A stretch of DNA of 64,000 bases from Leucobacter sp. OLIS6 (GCF_002752355.1 NZ_MRAV01000012.1:1-64000); one strand, 5' to 3'. Shown: positions 43,123 to 52,058, counted from the first letter of the stretch. Notes: generated by a model not told the origin, from the sequence alone. Program-made: numbers and translations.

Positions 43123-45819
43123 CTAGCGGATGACGCGGTAGCCCTTCGCCGGGTCGAAACCGTGGATCTCGCGGGTGTCGAGCGCCGCCATGAAATCGAG
43201 CACTTCGGCCGTGATCACCTGGCCGGGCACGAGGACGGGGAACCCGGGCGGGTAGGGCGTCACGAACCCGGCGGACACCGGCTCGTCGCCGCGGCCGACG
43301 CGCTCGCGCAGTTCCTCTGGCGTGACGTACTCGATCAGCTGGCGGCGCTGCCCGTCGGTGAACGCGGAACGCAGATCGCCGTCCGGCAGCCCGGAATCGT
43401 GCGCGTACGCGGGCGCGAACGCGCTGAAGTCGGGCAGCGGCGGCATCTCCTCGGCGTCGGACGCGACGGGTGGCAGGCCGTGCGCGACGCGATCCCGCTC
43501 GAAGCGCTGCGCGAGCTTCACGAGCACCTCGATGAGGTACGCGATCGCGCTGCGGGAGGTGCCGATGTTGGTCATGAACAGCACGGTGTTGCGGCTCGTC
43601 TTGTTGACCTGGATCCCGTACTGGTCCATCAGGTACTGGTGCTTGAAAGTGTCTCCGTCGACGCCCGTGCGCGTGATCTCGATGGTGACCCGGCTCGGAT
43701 CCACGACGAACTCGTCGTCGTCCCAGGCCCGCCACATCTCCGCCAGGCCGTCGCGCAGCGGCATCGGTCGGCTGCTCCCGCGGTAGTCGGCGGGGACCAG
43801 GTCATGCGCGGTCAGCACGCGGAACGTGCGGCGCAGCAGCGGGTGCCGGGCGACGGCCTGCGCGAGGCTCGTCGCGAGATCGAGCTGGCGCTGCACCAGC
43901 TCGAAGCCCTCCAGCTCCACCTGGCGTCGCCCGAGGTCGAGGGATGCGAGGATCTGGTAGTTCGGCGACGTCGAGGTGTGGGTCATGAACGCCTCGTGGA
44001 ACGCGTACTCGGCCTCGAGCGCCCAGTCCTGGTCGTAGACGTGGATCATGGATCCCTGGCGCAGCGCGGTCAGCGTCTTGTGGGTCGACTGTGTCGCGTA
44101 CACGCGGATCCGGGCGTCGGGCGCGGGCAGCAGCCGCTCGGACAGCCAGGCCTCGTCGTCGCGCGGCGCGCCGGTCACGGGATCGAAGAGGCGCGCGCGC
44201 TGCTGCTCGTACGCGGACGCGTGCGCTGCGGTGCGGAGCCGTCCCTCGAGCCGCTTCGCCGCGGCCATCGCGGTGCGACGCCGGGTCACCGGGTGGAACG
44301 CCGCGAACGCGAACCAGGCCTCGTCCCAGAGGAACACGAGGTCGGGCTTGATCGCGAGGCACTCGGCCATCACCCGCTCGGGGTCGTAGACGATGCCGTC
44401 GAACGTGCAGTTCGTCAGCGTGATCATGTGGACCTCGTCGAGCCGACCCGCGGCCCGGTAATCGAGCAGCAGCTGCTTGATCCTGCTGAGCGGAACGGCG
44501 CCGTAGAACGCGAAGTCGTTGAGCGGGTAGGCCTCGAGGTAGGCGGTCCGCCCGCCGGTCAGCATGAGGGCGTGGTGGTGCGACTTGTGGCAGTTACGGT
44601 CGACGAGCACCACGTCGTCGGGCTCGACGAGCGCCTGGTGCACGATCTTGTTGGCCGTCGAGGTGCCGTTCGTCACGAGGAAGGTGCGGTGCGCGCCGAA
44701 CGCGCGTGCCGCGAGATCCTGCGCCTTCTTGATCGCGCCCGTCGGCGCGAGCAGCGAATCGAGCCCGCCCGAGGTGGCCGAGGTCTCGGCGAGCAGCAGG
44801 TTCATGCCGTAGAAATCGGCGAGGTCGCGGATCCACTTCGAGCTGACGACCGAACCGCCGCGACCGACCGGCAGCGCGTGGAACACGCCGACGGGGCGGC
44901 GCGCGTGATCCTGGATCGCCGAGAAGAACGGGGTGTCGTAGAGGTGGGAGACGCGGCGCAGCAGCGAGAGGTGGAGCTCGAGCTGATCCTCCCGGCGGAA
45001 CACGCGGCGGAACCGATGCGTGAGCGCGCCCGCGAGATCCTCGATGTGGGCGCCCGCCACGAGGTACAGGTCGACCTCCGGCCGCAGCGCGGCGAGCGTA
45101 TCGGCGAGCTGCATGACCCGGTGCACCGAGGCGAGCGCGCTCCGCGGGGACGCGGACGCCGCCCCCGGCTGCTGCCGATGCGCCAGCTCGATCGAGTCGC
45201 GCAGGTCGCGGCTCAGCGCCTGGCGGCTGCGGTCGCTGAACCCGGGGCGCACGATGCAGGCGAGGATGTTGGGGTTGGTGAGCAGTGCCGCGATGGCGTC
45301 ATCGGCGGACGGCACGATCACGAAGTCGTAGATGAACGCGTCGGCGCTGGTGCGCAGCCGTTGGGCCTCGGCGTAGAGCGCGTCGCGGTCGCCCGCGGTC
45401 GTCTCGTCGACGAGCAGCACCTCGAAGCGCGGGCGGGGATCCTGATCGTCCTGCTGCTCGGCGAGCTCCGCGTCGTCGAACGAGTCCTCCGCGGAACCCG
45501 GGACGGTGGTGCGGCGCAGCCGGTGCACCACCCGGCCGATGCGGTCGAGCGCGCCCGCGGCGTCGCCCTGCGCCAGCAGCTCGCCGATCTGGCGCACGTA
45601 GCGCTGGCCGAAGCCGGCCCAGTAGAGCTCGATCGTCTCGAGCGCCCGCAGGGAGCGGCGGATCTCGCCGTCGCTCGCGAGCGCATCGCCCGAGTTCCCC
45701 TCGAGCGCGATGCGCTTCACAGCGAAGCGGAGGAACTCCCACGCATCGCTGCGCAACCGCCAACTGCTCGCCGGCATGCCCGGATCGCGTTCGAGCTGGT
45801 TCTCAAGCGTGGGGGTCAT
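43123..45819 (-). CDS. PLP-dependent Orn/Lys/Arg-type decarboxylase, extra-long form
   Basis: 898 residues, well above the ~710-755 of E. coli LdcC, SpeF or AdiA. The N-terminal ~330 residues contain helices and a receiver-like wing (FEVLLVDETTAGDRDALY). The PLP domain runs near 345-700 with TFLVTNGTSTANKIVHQALV, HKSHHHALML and LVFLWDEAWFAF; the Schiff-base lysine is K581 in TQSTHKTLTALRQGS. A C-terminal domain ends in TPYPPGFPVLVPGQVI, typical for this fold. It converts a basic amino acid to its amine plus CO2; which one is not clear. AAGGAG precedes ATG 45819; the frame stays open to 47424, but that part is shadow over the quinone reductase gene. It may feed the nearby polyamine genes. Confidence 0.87.
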   Translation of the reverse strand: MTPTLENQLERDPGMPASSWRLRSDAWEFLRFAVKRIALEGNSGDALASDGEIRRSLRALETIELYWAGFGQRYVRQIGELLAQGDAAGALDRIGRVVHRLRRTTVPGSAEDSFDDAELAEQQDDQDPRPRFEVLLVDETTAGDRDALYAEAQRLRTSADAFIYDFVIVPSADDAIAALLTNPNILACIVRPGFSDRSRQALSRDLRDSIELAHRQQPGAASASPRSALASVHRVMQLADTLAALRPEVDLYLVAGAHIEDLAGALTHRFRRVFRREDQLELHLSLLRRVSHLYDTPFFSAIQDHARRPVGVFHALPVGRGGSVVSSKWIRDLADFYGMNLLLAETSATSGGLDSLLAPTGAIKKAQDLAARAFGAHRTFLVTNGTSTANKIVHQALVEPDDVVLVDRNCHKSHHHALMLTGGRTAYLEAYPLNDFAFYGAVPLSRIKQLLLDYRAAGRLDEVHMITLTNCTFDGIVYDPERVMAECLAIKPDLVFLWDEAWFAFAAFHPVTRRRTAMAAAKRLEGRLRTAAHASAYEQQRARLFDPVTGAPRDDEAWLSERLLPAPDARIRVYATQSTHKTLTALRQGSMIHVYDQDWALEAEYAFHEAFMTHTSTSPNYQILASLDLGRRQVELEGFELVQRQLDLATSLAQAVARHPLLRRTFRVLTAHDLVPADYRGSSRPMPLRDGLAEMWRAWDDDEFVVDPSRVTIEITRTGVDGDTFKHQYLMDQYGIQVNKTSRNTVLFMTNIGTSRSAIAYLIEVLVKLAQRFERDRVAHGLPPVASDAEEMPPLPDFSAFAPAYAHDSGLPDGDLRSAFTDGQRRQLIEYVTPEELRERVGRGDEPVSAGFVTPYPPGFPVLVPGQVITAEVLDFMAALDTREIHGFDPAKGYRVIR

Positions 45820-45993
45820 CGGTGACGTCTCCTTCGGGCAGCAGTGCGCAGGCCACGCTCCGAGCTGTCCCCCCGGTGCGATTCGGTGTCCGAGTCTACG
45901 CGGAGAGGTATGCCCCGACGGCGAAGATGACGGCCCCGGTCGCCCGGCATCCCGGACAGCCGGAGGGACGCTCGGGCGCATAGACTGTGAAGC

Positions 45994-47433
45994 ATGGCGA
46001 ATGCGTTCGATCGGAAGCACCGGATCGCAGTGCTGGGCGGCGGTCCCGGCGGATACGAGGCGGCGCTCGCGGGCGCCCAGCTCGGGGCCGAGGTGACCCT
46101 CATCGAGAGAGTCGGCGTCGGCGGGGCCGCCGTGCTCACCGACGTGGTCCCGTCCAAGAGCCTCATCGGCACGGCCGGCGGCGTGCAGGCCGTGCGCGAC
46201 TCGGGCAAGCTCGGCGTGCAGACGTTCGTGCCCGGCGGCGACGGCAAGCCCGTGCGCCCCGAGATCGCCGTCAACCTCAAGGCCGTCAACAAGCGCCTGC
46301 TCGCCATGGCGGCGGCGCAGTCCGACGACATGCACCGCACCCTCGAGCAGGCCGGCGTGCGCATCGTGCACGGCGAGGGCCGACTCGACGGTCCCAACGC
46401 CGTGGTCGTGGCGACCGCGGCCGGCGCCGAGGGCACCGACTTCGACCGCATCGAGGCCGACACCATCGTCGTCTCGGTCGGCGCGAGCCCGCGCGAGCTC
46501 GACAGCGCGAAGCCCGACGGCGAGCGGATCCTCACCTGGAAGCAGCTGTACGACCTGCCCGCGATCCCCGAGCACCTCGTGGTCGTCGGCTCCGGCGTCA
46601 CCGGCGCCGAGTTCGCCAACGCCTACCGCACGCTCGGCGCCGAGGTCACCCTCGTGTCGAGCCGCGAGCAGGTGCTCCCCGGCGAGGACAAGGACGCGGC
46701 TGCCGTGATCGAGCGCGAGTTCAAGCGCCTCGGCATGAACGTCATATCGAAGTCGCGCGCCGACTCCGTCACCCGCACCGAGAACGGCGTGCGCGTCGAG
46801 CTCTCCGACGGTCGCACCATCGAGGCGTCGCACTGCCTCATGGCCGTCGGCTCGATCCCCAACACCGCGGGGCTCGGCCTCGAGGAGGCCGGCGTCGGCC
46901 TGACCGAGAGCGGACACATCCACGTCAACAAGGTCGCGCGCACCTCGATCCCGTCGATCTACGCGGCCGGCGACTGCACCGACTTCTACCCGCTGGCCTC
47001 GGTCGCGGCGATGCAGGGGCGCACCGCGATCATGCACGCGCTCGGCGACTTCGTGCGCCCCATCGACCTGCGCAACGTCTCGTCGAACGTCTTCACCTAT
47101 CCCGAGATCGCGACCGTCGGCTGGAACGAGCACAGCCTTGCCGACGCGAGCGATATGGCCAAGGCCATCTCGCACACGATCCCGCTCAGCGTGAACCCGC
47201 GAGCGAAGATGATCGGCTTCACCGACGGCTTCGTGAAACTGTTCGCCTGGCAGGCCTCGGGCACCGTCATCGGCGGCGTCATCGTGTCCCACCGCGCGAG
47301 CGAGCTCATCTTCGGCCTCGCGCTCGCCGTCGAGCACCGGCTCACGGTCGACCAGGTCGCCTCCGCGTTCACGGTCTACCCGTCGATGACGGGCGCGATC
47401 ACCGACGCGGCCCGCGCGCTGCACCAGCGGTGA
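45994..47433 (+). CDS. NAD(P)H-quinone dehydrogenase, LpdA-type flavoprotein (not a lipoamide dehydrogenase)
   Basis: 479 residues. The pyridine-nucleotide disulfide oxidoreductase fold is clear: IAVLGGGPGGYEAALAGAQLG near 11-31, VVVGSGVTGAEFANAYRTLG near 192-211, IYAAGDCTD near 323, and a dimerisation domain. In lipoamide dehydrogenases the redox pair is in GGTCLNVGCIPSK; here the same stretch is GGAAVLTDVVPSK, with A46 and V51 in place of both cysteines. This matches actinobacterial LpdA/Rv3303c-like quinone reductases, which protect against oxidative stress. It overlaps the cupredoxin lipoprotein by GTGA. It is divergent from the decarboxylase over a 174-bp gap with no gene. Confidence 0.85.
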   Translation: MANAFDRKHRIAVLGGGPGGYEAALAGAQLGAEVTLIERVGVGGAAVLTDVVPSKSLIGTAGGVQAVRDSGKLGVQTFVPGGDGKPVRPEIAVNLKAVNKRLLAMAAAQSDDMHRTLEQAGVRIVHGEGRLDGPNAVVVATAAGAEGTDFDRIEADTIVVSVGASPRELDSAKPDGERILTWKQLYDLPAIPEHLVVVGSGVTGAEFANAYRTLGAEVTLVSSREQVLPGEDKDAAAVIEREFKRLGMNVISKSRADSVTRTENGVRVELSDGRTIEASHCLMAVGSIPNTAGLGLEEAGVGLTESGHIHVNKVARTSIPSIYAAGDCTDFYPLASVAAMQGRTAIMHALGDFVRPIDLRNVSSNVFTYPEIATVGWNEHSLADASDMAKAISHTIPLSVNPRAKMIGFTDGFVKLFAWQASGTVIGGVIVSHRASELIFGLALAVEHRLTVDQVASAFTVYPSMTGAITDAARALHQR

Positions 47434-47840
47434 GCGGGGTGAACACTCGCCGTCCCGCGGCGAACGCGGTCCTCGGCCGGCGCGCGCTGCTCGGCGGTGC
47501 CCTCGGTCTCGTCGGCATCGGTGCCGCGGCGCTCGTCGGCTGCACCCCGGCGAAGCCGAAGTTCGTGCCGTCCGACGACGGCGTGCAGGCCGCGGTCACC
47601 GTGAAGGTCGTCGACAACGCCTACGAACCGGCCGAGGTCTCGATCGCCCCGGGCCAGGCCGTGCGGTGGGAGTTCATCGGCCCGGACCAGCACGACGTGA
47701 TCCAGTCCGACGGGGAGTTCGCGAGCAAGCTGCAGCGCGAGGGCAGCTACACGCACCGGTTCGCGAAGGCCGGCGACTACGCCTACCTGTGCTCGATCCA
47801 TCCCGAGATGAAGGGCGTCGTGCACGTCACGACGGCCTAG
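47430..47840 (+). CDS. Cupredoxin (plastocyanin-like) lipoprotein
   Basis: 136 residues from GTG 47430; a second GTG at 47439 is possible. The N terminus is hydrophobic with RR at 17-18 (LGRRALLGG) and lipobox LVGC, Cys38, so it should be exported (perhaps by Tat) and lipid-anchored. The type-1 copper ligands are readable: H88 (GPDQHDV), C121, H124 and M127 in YLCSIHPEMKG. It probably carries single electrons at the outer membrane face. Its coupling to a quinone reductase suggests a link with the quinone pool, but no direct transfer across the membrane is shown. Confidence 0.87.
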   Translation: MSGVNTRRPAANAVLGRRALLGGALGLVGIGAAALVGCTPAKPKFVPSDDGVQAAVTVKVVDNAYEPAEVSIAPGQAVRWEFIGPDQHDVIQSDGEFASKLQREGSYTHRFAKAGDYAYLCSIHPEMKGVVHVTTA

Positions 47841-47874
47841 CGTCGCTGTCGGTGGTCGGGCGTAGGCTGACCGC

Positions 47875-48705
47875 ATGACTGAGCAGCGATCCCACGACGG
47901 CCTGGTTCTCCCCCCGATCGGCTTCGGCACCTATCGCCTCAACGGCGTCGCGGGTGCGGCAGCGGTCACGAGCGGCATCGAGGCGGGCTACCGCCTGCTC
48001 GACTCGGCGTTCAACTACGAGAACGAGGGCGCGGTGGGGCGCGGGGTGCGCGACGCGTCCGTCGATCGGGACGAGCTCATCGTCACGAGCAAGCTGCCGG
48101 GTCGGCATCACGCGACCGACGCCGCGCTCCGCACCATCGAGGAGAGCGTCTTCCGCACGGGGCTCGACCGCATCGACCTCTACCTGATCCACTGGCCGAA
48201 CCCGATCAGCGGCGACTTCGTCGCGGCCTGGCGCGCGCTCATCGAAGCGCGCGAGCGCGGCCTCGTGCGGCACATCGGCGTCTCCAACTTCCTGCCCGAG
48301 CACCTCGAACGGGTCGAGGCCGAGACGGGCGTGCGGCCGTCGGTCAACCAGATCGAGCTGCACCCGTTCTTCCCGCAGGAGGAGCAGCTGGCGTACCACC
48401 GCGAGCGCGGCATCATCACCGAGGCGTGGAGCCCCGTGGGGCGAGGGCCGGTCATGGCCGCGGACCCCGTGGTGCAACGCATCGCCGAGGCGCGCGGTAT
48501 CTCGCCCGTGCAGGCGATCCTGGCCTGGCACGTCGCCCGCGGTGCGGTGCCGATCCCGAAATCGGCGGATCCGGGACGGCAGGCCGAGAACCTGCGGGCC
48601 GCCGATGTAGCGCTCTCGGCCGAGGAGGTCGCCGAGATCACCGCGCTCGGCCGCCCCGACGGCCGGTTGAAGGATCAGGACCCCGCGGTCTACGAGGAGT
48701 TCTGA
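47875..48705 (+). CDS. Aldo/keto reductase
   Basis: 276 residues, an NADPH-dependent carbonyl reductase of TIM-barrel fold. The catalytic tetrad is D43, Y48, K73 and H106 (LLDSAFNYENE, VTSKLPG, LYLIHWPNP). The coenzyme segment PIPKSADPGRQAENL lies near 223-237. It looks like the 2,5-diketo-D-gluconate reductase-like branch by length and motifs. It stands alone after the cupredoxin gene by 34 bp and is convergent with the LLM flavoenzyme. Substrate unknown. Confidence 0.9.
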   Translation: MTEQRSHDGLVLPPIGFGTYRLNGVAGAAAVTSGIEAGYRLLDSAFNYENEGAVGRGVRDASVDRDELIVTSKLPGRHHATDAALRTIEESVFRTGLDRIDLYLIHWPNPISGDFVAAWRALIEARERGLVRHIGVSNFLPEHLERVEAETGVRPSVNQIELHPFFPQEEQLAYHRERGIITEAWSPVGRGPVMAADPVVQRIAEARGISPVQAILAWHVARGAVPIPKSADPGRQAENLRAADVALSAEEVAEITALGRPDGRLKDQDPAVYEEF

Positions 48706-48739
48706 CGCTCGTTCCGGTGCGGCGGCGCGGGCGCCCGGG

Positions 48740-49747
48740 TCAGGCTGTGGGCGCTTCGTCGAGCGAGGCAGCAGGAGCCGCGACCCGCAGCGAGACGAGC
48801 TGCTCGGCCCGCGTCGGTGCGACGTGCACGGTGATCAGCTCGTCGGCGTCCGCGTGCTTCGCGAATGCTTCCAGCTCCTCGCGCACGCGCTTCGGTCCGC
48901 CGATCGCGGTGTAGCGCAGCATCCCGCGGATCTCCTGCCCGGCAGGGGTGTCGAGCAGCGGGGCGGCCTCGTCGGCCGTGAGCTCGCGCTCGCGCCCGCG
49001 CGACAGGAAGCGGCGGACCCGGTCGAGCTCGGCCCGGGCGAAGAGCGCTTCGGCCGCCTCGTCGGTCTCGGCGGCCGCCACATTTACTCCCGCGATGACG
49101 TGCGGTTCCGGGTGCGCCTCGCTCGGCTGGTAGGTGGCACGGTAGTGCGCGACGGCGCCCGTCAGCGCCTGCGGCGCGAAGTGCGAGGCGAAGGCGTAGG
49201 GGAGGCCGAGCTGCGCGGCGAGGCTCGCGCCGAACATGCTCGACCCGAGGATCGTGAGCGGCACCTTCGTTCCGCGACCGGGGTAGGCGTTGACCGCGTT
49301 CCGCGGCAGCTCGTCCGAGAGGTAGGCCTGCAGTTCGAGCACGTCGCTCGGGAAGCTCTCGGATGCCGAGTGCGTGCGGCGCAGCGCGCGGAACGTCGCC
49401 CCGTCGCTGCCCGGTGCGCGGCCGAGCCCGAGGTCGATGCGGCCGGGGTGCAGCTCGGCGAGCGTGCCGAACTGCTCGGCGATGACGAGCGGCGAATGGT
49501 TGGGGAGCATGATCCCGCCGGCGCCCAGGCGGATCGTGCTCGTGTGCGCCGCGATGTGCGCGATGAGCACCGAGGTCGCGCTCGACGCGATCGACGGCAT
49601 GTTGTGGTGCTCGGCGTACCAGACCCGGCGATACCCGCCGGTCTCGGCCGCGCGGGCCAGATCGACCGAGTGGGACAGCGCCGACCGGATGTCTCCGTCC
49701 TCTTCGATTGCGGCGAGATCGAGCACGGAGAGCGGAACGGCAGTCAT
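48740..49747 (-). CDS. LLM-class flavin-dependent oxidoreductase (MsnO8-like)
   Basis: 335 residues, luciferase-like TIM barrel using reduced flavin (FMN or F420). Marks are [18 protein letters not shown] near the N terminus, [24 protein letters not shown] near 38-61, [44 protein letters not shown] near 72-115 and [26 protein letters not shown] near 165-190. These are diagnostic of the MsnO8 subgroup. It follows the MarR/OhrR-like gene by 28 bp and may be in one unit with it. Substrate unknown; PNHSPL is a subgroup marker. Confidence 0.9.
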   Translation of the reverse strand: MTAVPLSVLDLAAIEEDGDIRSALSHSVDLARAAETGGYRRVWYAEHHNMPSIASSATSVLIAHIAAHTSTIRLGAGGIMLPNHSPLVIAEQFGTLAELHPGRIDLGLGRAPGSDGATFRALRRTHSASESFPSDVLELQAYLSDELPRNAVNAYPGRGTKVPLTILGSSMFGASLAAQLGLPYAFASHFAPQALTGAVAHYRATYQPSEAHPEPHVIAGVNVAAAETDEAAEALFARAELDRVRRFLSRGRERELTADEAAPLLDTPAGQEIRGMLRYTAIGGPKRVREELEAFAKHADADELITVHVAPTRAEQLVSLRVAAPAASLDEAPTA

Positions 49748-49775
49748 GCGGAGTGCAACCGGGGTGCTCGGGCGG

Positions 49776-50249
49776 CTATTCCCCGCGACTCGCCGAGATC
49801 GGCTGCTCGCCGACCGAGAGGCGGCTCGCGTCGATGAGGCGGATCATGGACCCGTGGAGCTCGCGCAGCTCGTCCTCGGTCATGTCGAGCCGCTGCGCCA
49901 TCTGCGGCGGGACCTCGAGCGCGCGGGTGCGCAGCGCGCGCCCGGCGTCGGTGAGCGTGATGTCGAGACGGCGCTCGTCCGCGGCGGATCGCTGCCGTGC
50001 GAGCAGACCCTGCTGCTCGAGCCGTTTGATGAGCGGGGACAGCGTCGACGCGTCCTGATGCAGGAGCGTCGCGAGACTGCCGAGGCTGAGCCGTTCGTGC
50101 TCCCAGAGGGCGAGCAGCACGAGGTACTGCGGGTGCGTGATCCCCAGGGGGTCGAGCACCGGCTTGTACGCCGCGACGATGCTGCGCGAGGCGACGGTCA
50201 GGGCGAAGCACACCTGGTGGTCGAGGGAGAGCGGGTCCGCTGCGGTCAT
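49776..50249 (-). CDS. MarR-family regulator, OhrR-like with redox-type N-terminal cysteine
   Basis: 157 residues. The winged helix spans ~45-110 ([30 protein letters not shown], then the wing [16 protein letters not shown]). C14 in [13 protein letters not shown] and [25 protein letters not shown] match the one-Cys OhrR pattern, in which the cysteine senses organic peroxides; the second tyrosine of the usual Y-PQY is His here. No ohr gene is nearby, so the target is probably the divergent small membrane protein gene and perhaps the LLM enzyme. The palindrome at 50290-50316 is a likely operator. Confidence 0.85.
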   Translation of the reverse strand: MTAADPLSLDHQVCFALTVASRSIVAAYKPVLDPLGITHPQYLVLLALWEHERLSLGSLATLLHQDASTLSPLIKRLEQQGLLARQRSAADERRLDITLTDAGRALRTRALEVPPQMAQRLDMTEDELRELHGSMIRLIDASRLSVGEQPISASRGE

Positions 50250-50289
50250 CCCTCGATTATCGCGGATCGGTTCCTGGGCGTATGGTTAT

Positions 50290-50316
50290 TTCATGCACCA
50301 AGTATTCGTGCATGAA
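50290..50316. promoter_or_regulatory. Candidate MarR/OhrR operator
   Basis: TTCATGCAC (50290-50298) and GTGCATGAA (50308-50316) form perfect 9-bp arms around a 9-nt AT-rich spacer. The site lies 41 bp upstream of the regulator ATG and 14 bp upstream of the divergent gene's GTG, where binding would block both. Confidence 0.65.
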
Positions 50317-50330
50317 TGAATGGAGGATCC

Positions 50331-50612
50331 GTGTCCGACGAGCGCACCATGACCGAGACCGCCGAGACCACCGCGGCTCACCGGACGTCCGGCGAAGGAG
50401 AGGGGCTCTTCGCCCCGCGCAGCGACCGCGCGCACCCCCTGACGATCCCCGTGTTCGTCGTATCGGCGATCCTCGTCTTCGGCGGCTTCTATCTGATGGG
50501 CCTCGCGCCGAGCATCGCGGGCGCCGAGCTCTGGCTGTTCCTCGCCGGAATCCTCGTCGACGCGCTCGGGTTCTGGATCGCCTTCGGCTGGTGGCAGGCT
50601 CGCGACCGCTGA
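50331..50612 (+). CDS. Small membrane protein with two spans, function unknown
   Basis: 93 residues from GTG 50331, with GGAGG at 50322-50326; an in-frame ATG at 50316 would lie within the operator palindrome and ahead of the ribosome site. The first ~38 residues are polar and acidic-to-basic (MSDERTMTETAETT onward, then APRSDRAHPLT). Two hydrophobic spans follow at ~38-58 and ~65-85, with WIAFGWWQARDR at the end. Likely an inner membrane protein with its tail in the cytosol. I do not recognise the family. Divergent from the OhrR-like gene and perhaps under its control. Confidence 0.75.
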   Translation: MSDERTMTETAETTAAHRTSGEGEGLFAPRSDRAHPLTIPVFVVSAILVFGGFYLMGLAPSIAGAELWLFLAGILVDALGFWIAFGWWQARDR

Positions 50613-50635
50613 GTCATCCTCGGGATACTGGACGC

Positions 50636-51976
50636 ATGACCCTTCCCGACGGCTACCGCATCATCCCGCTCGACGACCCCACCCGCCTCGACGACGTGCT
50701 CGAGGTCGACACGTGGGCGTTCCCCGTCGAGCACGGGCTCGACGAGCTGCGTCAGCTGCCGAGCCCGCTGCCCTGGGGACGCATGTGGGGCATCGAGGCT
50801 GTCGAGCGGCCCGCAGGGTCCCTCGCGCCAGCGAACGCCCTCGCCGGGATGTACGGCACCTACGATCTGCGCGCCTTTCCGGTGCCCGGCGGCGAGACCG
50901 CGTGCAGCTGGGTGACCTGGGTCGGCGTGCACCCGAGCCACCGCAGGCGCGGCCTGCTCCGATCGATGATCGCCCACCACTTCGCCGAGGCGCGCGAGCG
51001 CGGCGAAGCCCTCTCGGTGCTCAACGCCGCCGAGGCGGGGATCTACGGCCGGTTCGGGTACAGGCACGCGGCGCCCACCCTGTCGCTCACGGTGCCACGG
51101 GGCGCCGAGCTGCGTCCCGTGGCGGGATCCGATGCCCTCCGCGGCGAGTTCCTCACCTGGGACCCCGAGTCGCACGGCGACCTCGTCGCCGAGCTGCACC
51201 GGGCGGCAGCGCAGGTGCCCACCGGGATCGGCCGTCCGGGATGGGCCACCTGGGAGACACCGGAGCTGCGCCGCGCGCAGGACGCCGACCCGGCGATCCT
51301 GCACCGCGGCAAGGAGGCGCTGCGGCTCCTCGTCGTGAGCGATGCGTCCGGGCGGGCGCAGGGGTACGCTCGGTTCCGGCGCGCGGTCACCTGGGAGCGC
51401 GCCACGGTCGACGGCACGGTCGAGATCCGCGACCTCGTCGGTCTCACGCCCGCCGCGGTGCATCGGCTCTGGAGCCTCCTGCTCGATCTCGACCTGACGA
51501 GCCGCGCGACGATCGACATGATCCCCGTCGACGACCCGATCATGCACCTGCTCATCGACGTGCGCGCCGCCGAACCACGCCTGCGCGATCTCGTCTGGGT
51601 GCGGATCCTCGACCTGCCCGCCGCCCTCGCCGCACGCCGCTACGCGGCACCCGTCGACCTGGTGCTCGACGTGCGTGACGAGTTGCTCCCCGAGAACGCG
51701 GGGCGCTGGCGCGTCACCGTGACGGAAGCGTTCGGGACCGCTTCCGTGGAGCGGGTCGATGCGGGCGTCGGTGGGGCCGGTGGCGTTGCTGGTGCCGATG
51801 GTGCGGCCGACCTCGTGCTCGACATCGATACGCTCGGCGCGGCGCACCTCGGCTCGACGTCGCTCGCGGCGCTCGCACTCGCGGGCCGCGTCGAAGCACG
51901 GGAGCCGCGCGTGCTGGCCGCGGCCGCTGTCGCGTGGTCGTGGCCCATCGCGGCCGGGGCCGACTGGGAGTTCTAG
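50636..51976 (+). CDS. Eis-like GNAT N-acetyltransferase
   Basis: 446 residues. The Eis family has two GNAT domains and a sterol-carrier-like C-terminal domain. The acetyl-CoA loop is VGVHPSHRRRGLLRSMIAHH near 96-115, and the tyrosine-bearing IYGRFGYRHAAPTLSL near 138-153. The protein ends in a free phenylalanine (ADWEF), as in mycobacterial Eis, where the C-terminal carboxylate acts in catalysis. An insertion of Gly/Ala-rich repeats (GVGGAGGVAGADGAADL near 380-397) is unusual. It may acetylate amines such as aminoglycosides or lysine side chains. It lies 23 bp after the small membrane gene. Confidence 0.88.
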   Translation: MTLPDGYRIIPLDDPTRLDDVLEVDTWAFPVEHGLDELRQLPSPLPWGRMWGIEAVERPAGSLAPANALAGMYGTYDLRAFPVPGGETACSWVTWVGVHPSHRRRGLLRSMIAHHFAEARERGEALSVLNAAEAGIYGRFGYRHAAPTLSLTVPRGAELRPVAGSDALRGEFLTWDPESHGDLVAELHRAAAQVPTGIGRPGWATWETPELRRAQDADPAILHRGKEALRLLVVSDASGRAQGYARFRRAVTWERATVDGTVEIRDLVGLTPAAVHRLWSLLLDLDLTSRATIDMIPVDDPIMHLLIDVRAAEPRLRDLVWVRILDLPAALAARRYAAPVDLVLDVRDELLPENAGRWRVTVTEAFGTASVERVDAGVGGAGGVAGADGAADLVLDIDTLGAAHLGSTSLAALALAGRVEAREPRVLAAAAVAWSWPIAAGADWEF

Positions 51977-51997
51977 GCGGCGCCGGGCGCACCGATT

Positions 51998-52058
51998 CGG
52001 AGATCTGCTCGATGTCGGATGCATTTCGGCTTGAGGTCCGAAATCTTGCAGATCTCCG
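51998..52058. repeat. Nested inverted repeat in intergenic DNA
   Basis: Outer arms CGGAGATCTGC (51998-52008) and GCAGATCTCCG (52048-52058) are perfect. Inner arms ATTTCGG (52023-52029) and CCGAAAT (52038-52044) are offset from the outer centre. It is AT-richer than its surroundings and separate from the terminator at 52099. It could be a small structured element or palindromic repeat unit; there is no gene in it. Confidence 0.6.

Noticed and set aside
38243..43735. An 1830-codon minus-strand frame across the polyamine genes and SulP
   Set aside because: It runs antisense to several well-defined genes and out of frame with the SulP and decarboxylase genes. Composition is low-information and Arg-rich; no motif is seen.
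40819..45825. A 1668-codon plus-strand frame across SulP and the decarboxylase
   Set aside because: It is antisense to two genes with clear motifs, and its translated text is His/Arg/Asp repeats typical of shadow frames.
45820..47424. N-terminal extension of the decarboxylase frame up to 47424
   Set aside because: The extension is antisense to the quinone reductase gene, and a good AAGGAG-ATG start exists at 45819.
45994..47433. Dihydrolipoamide dehydrogenase
   Set aside because: Both redox cysteines of the active-site disulfide are replaced (A46, V51), so it cannot use lipoamide in the normal way.
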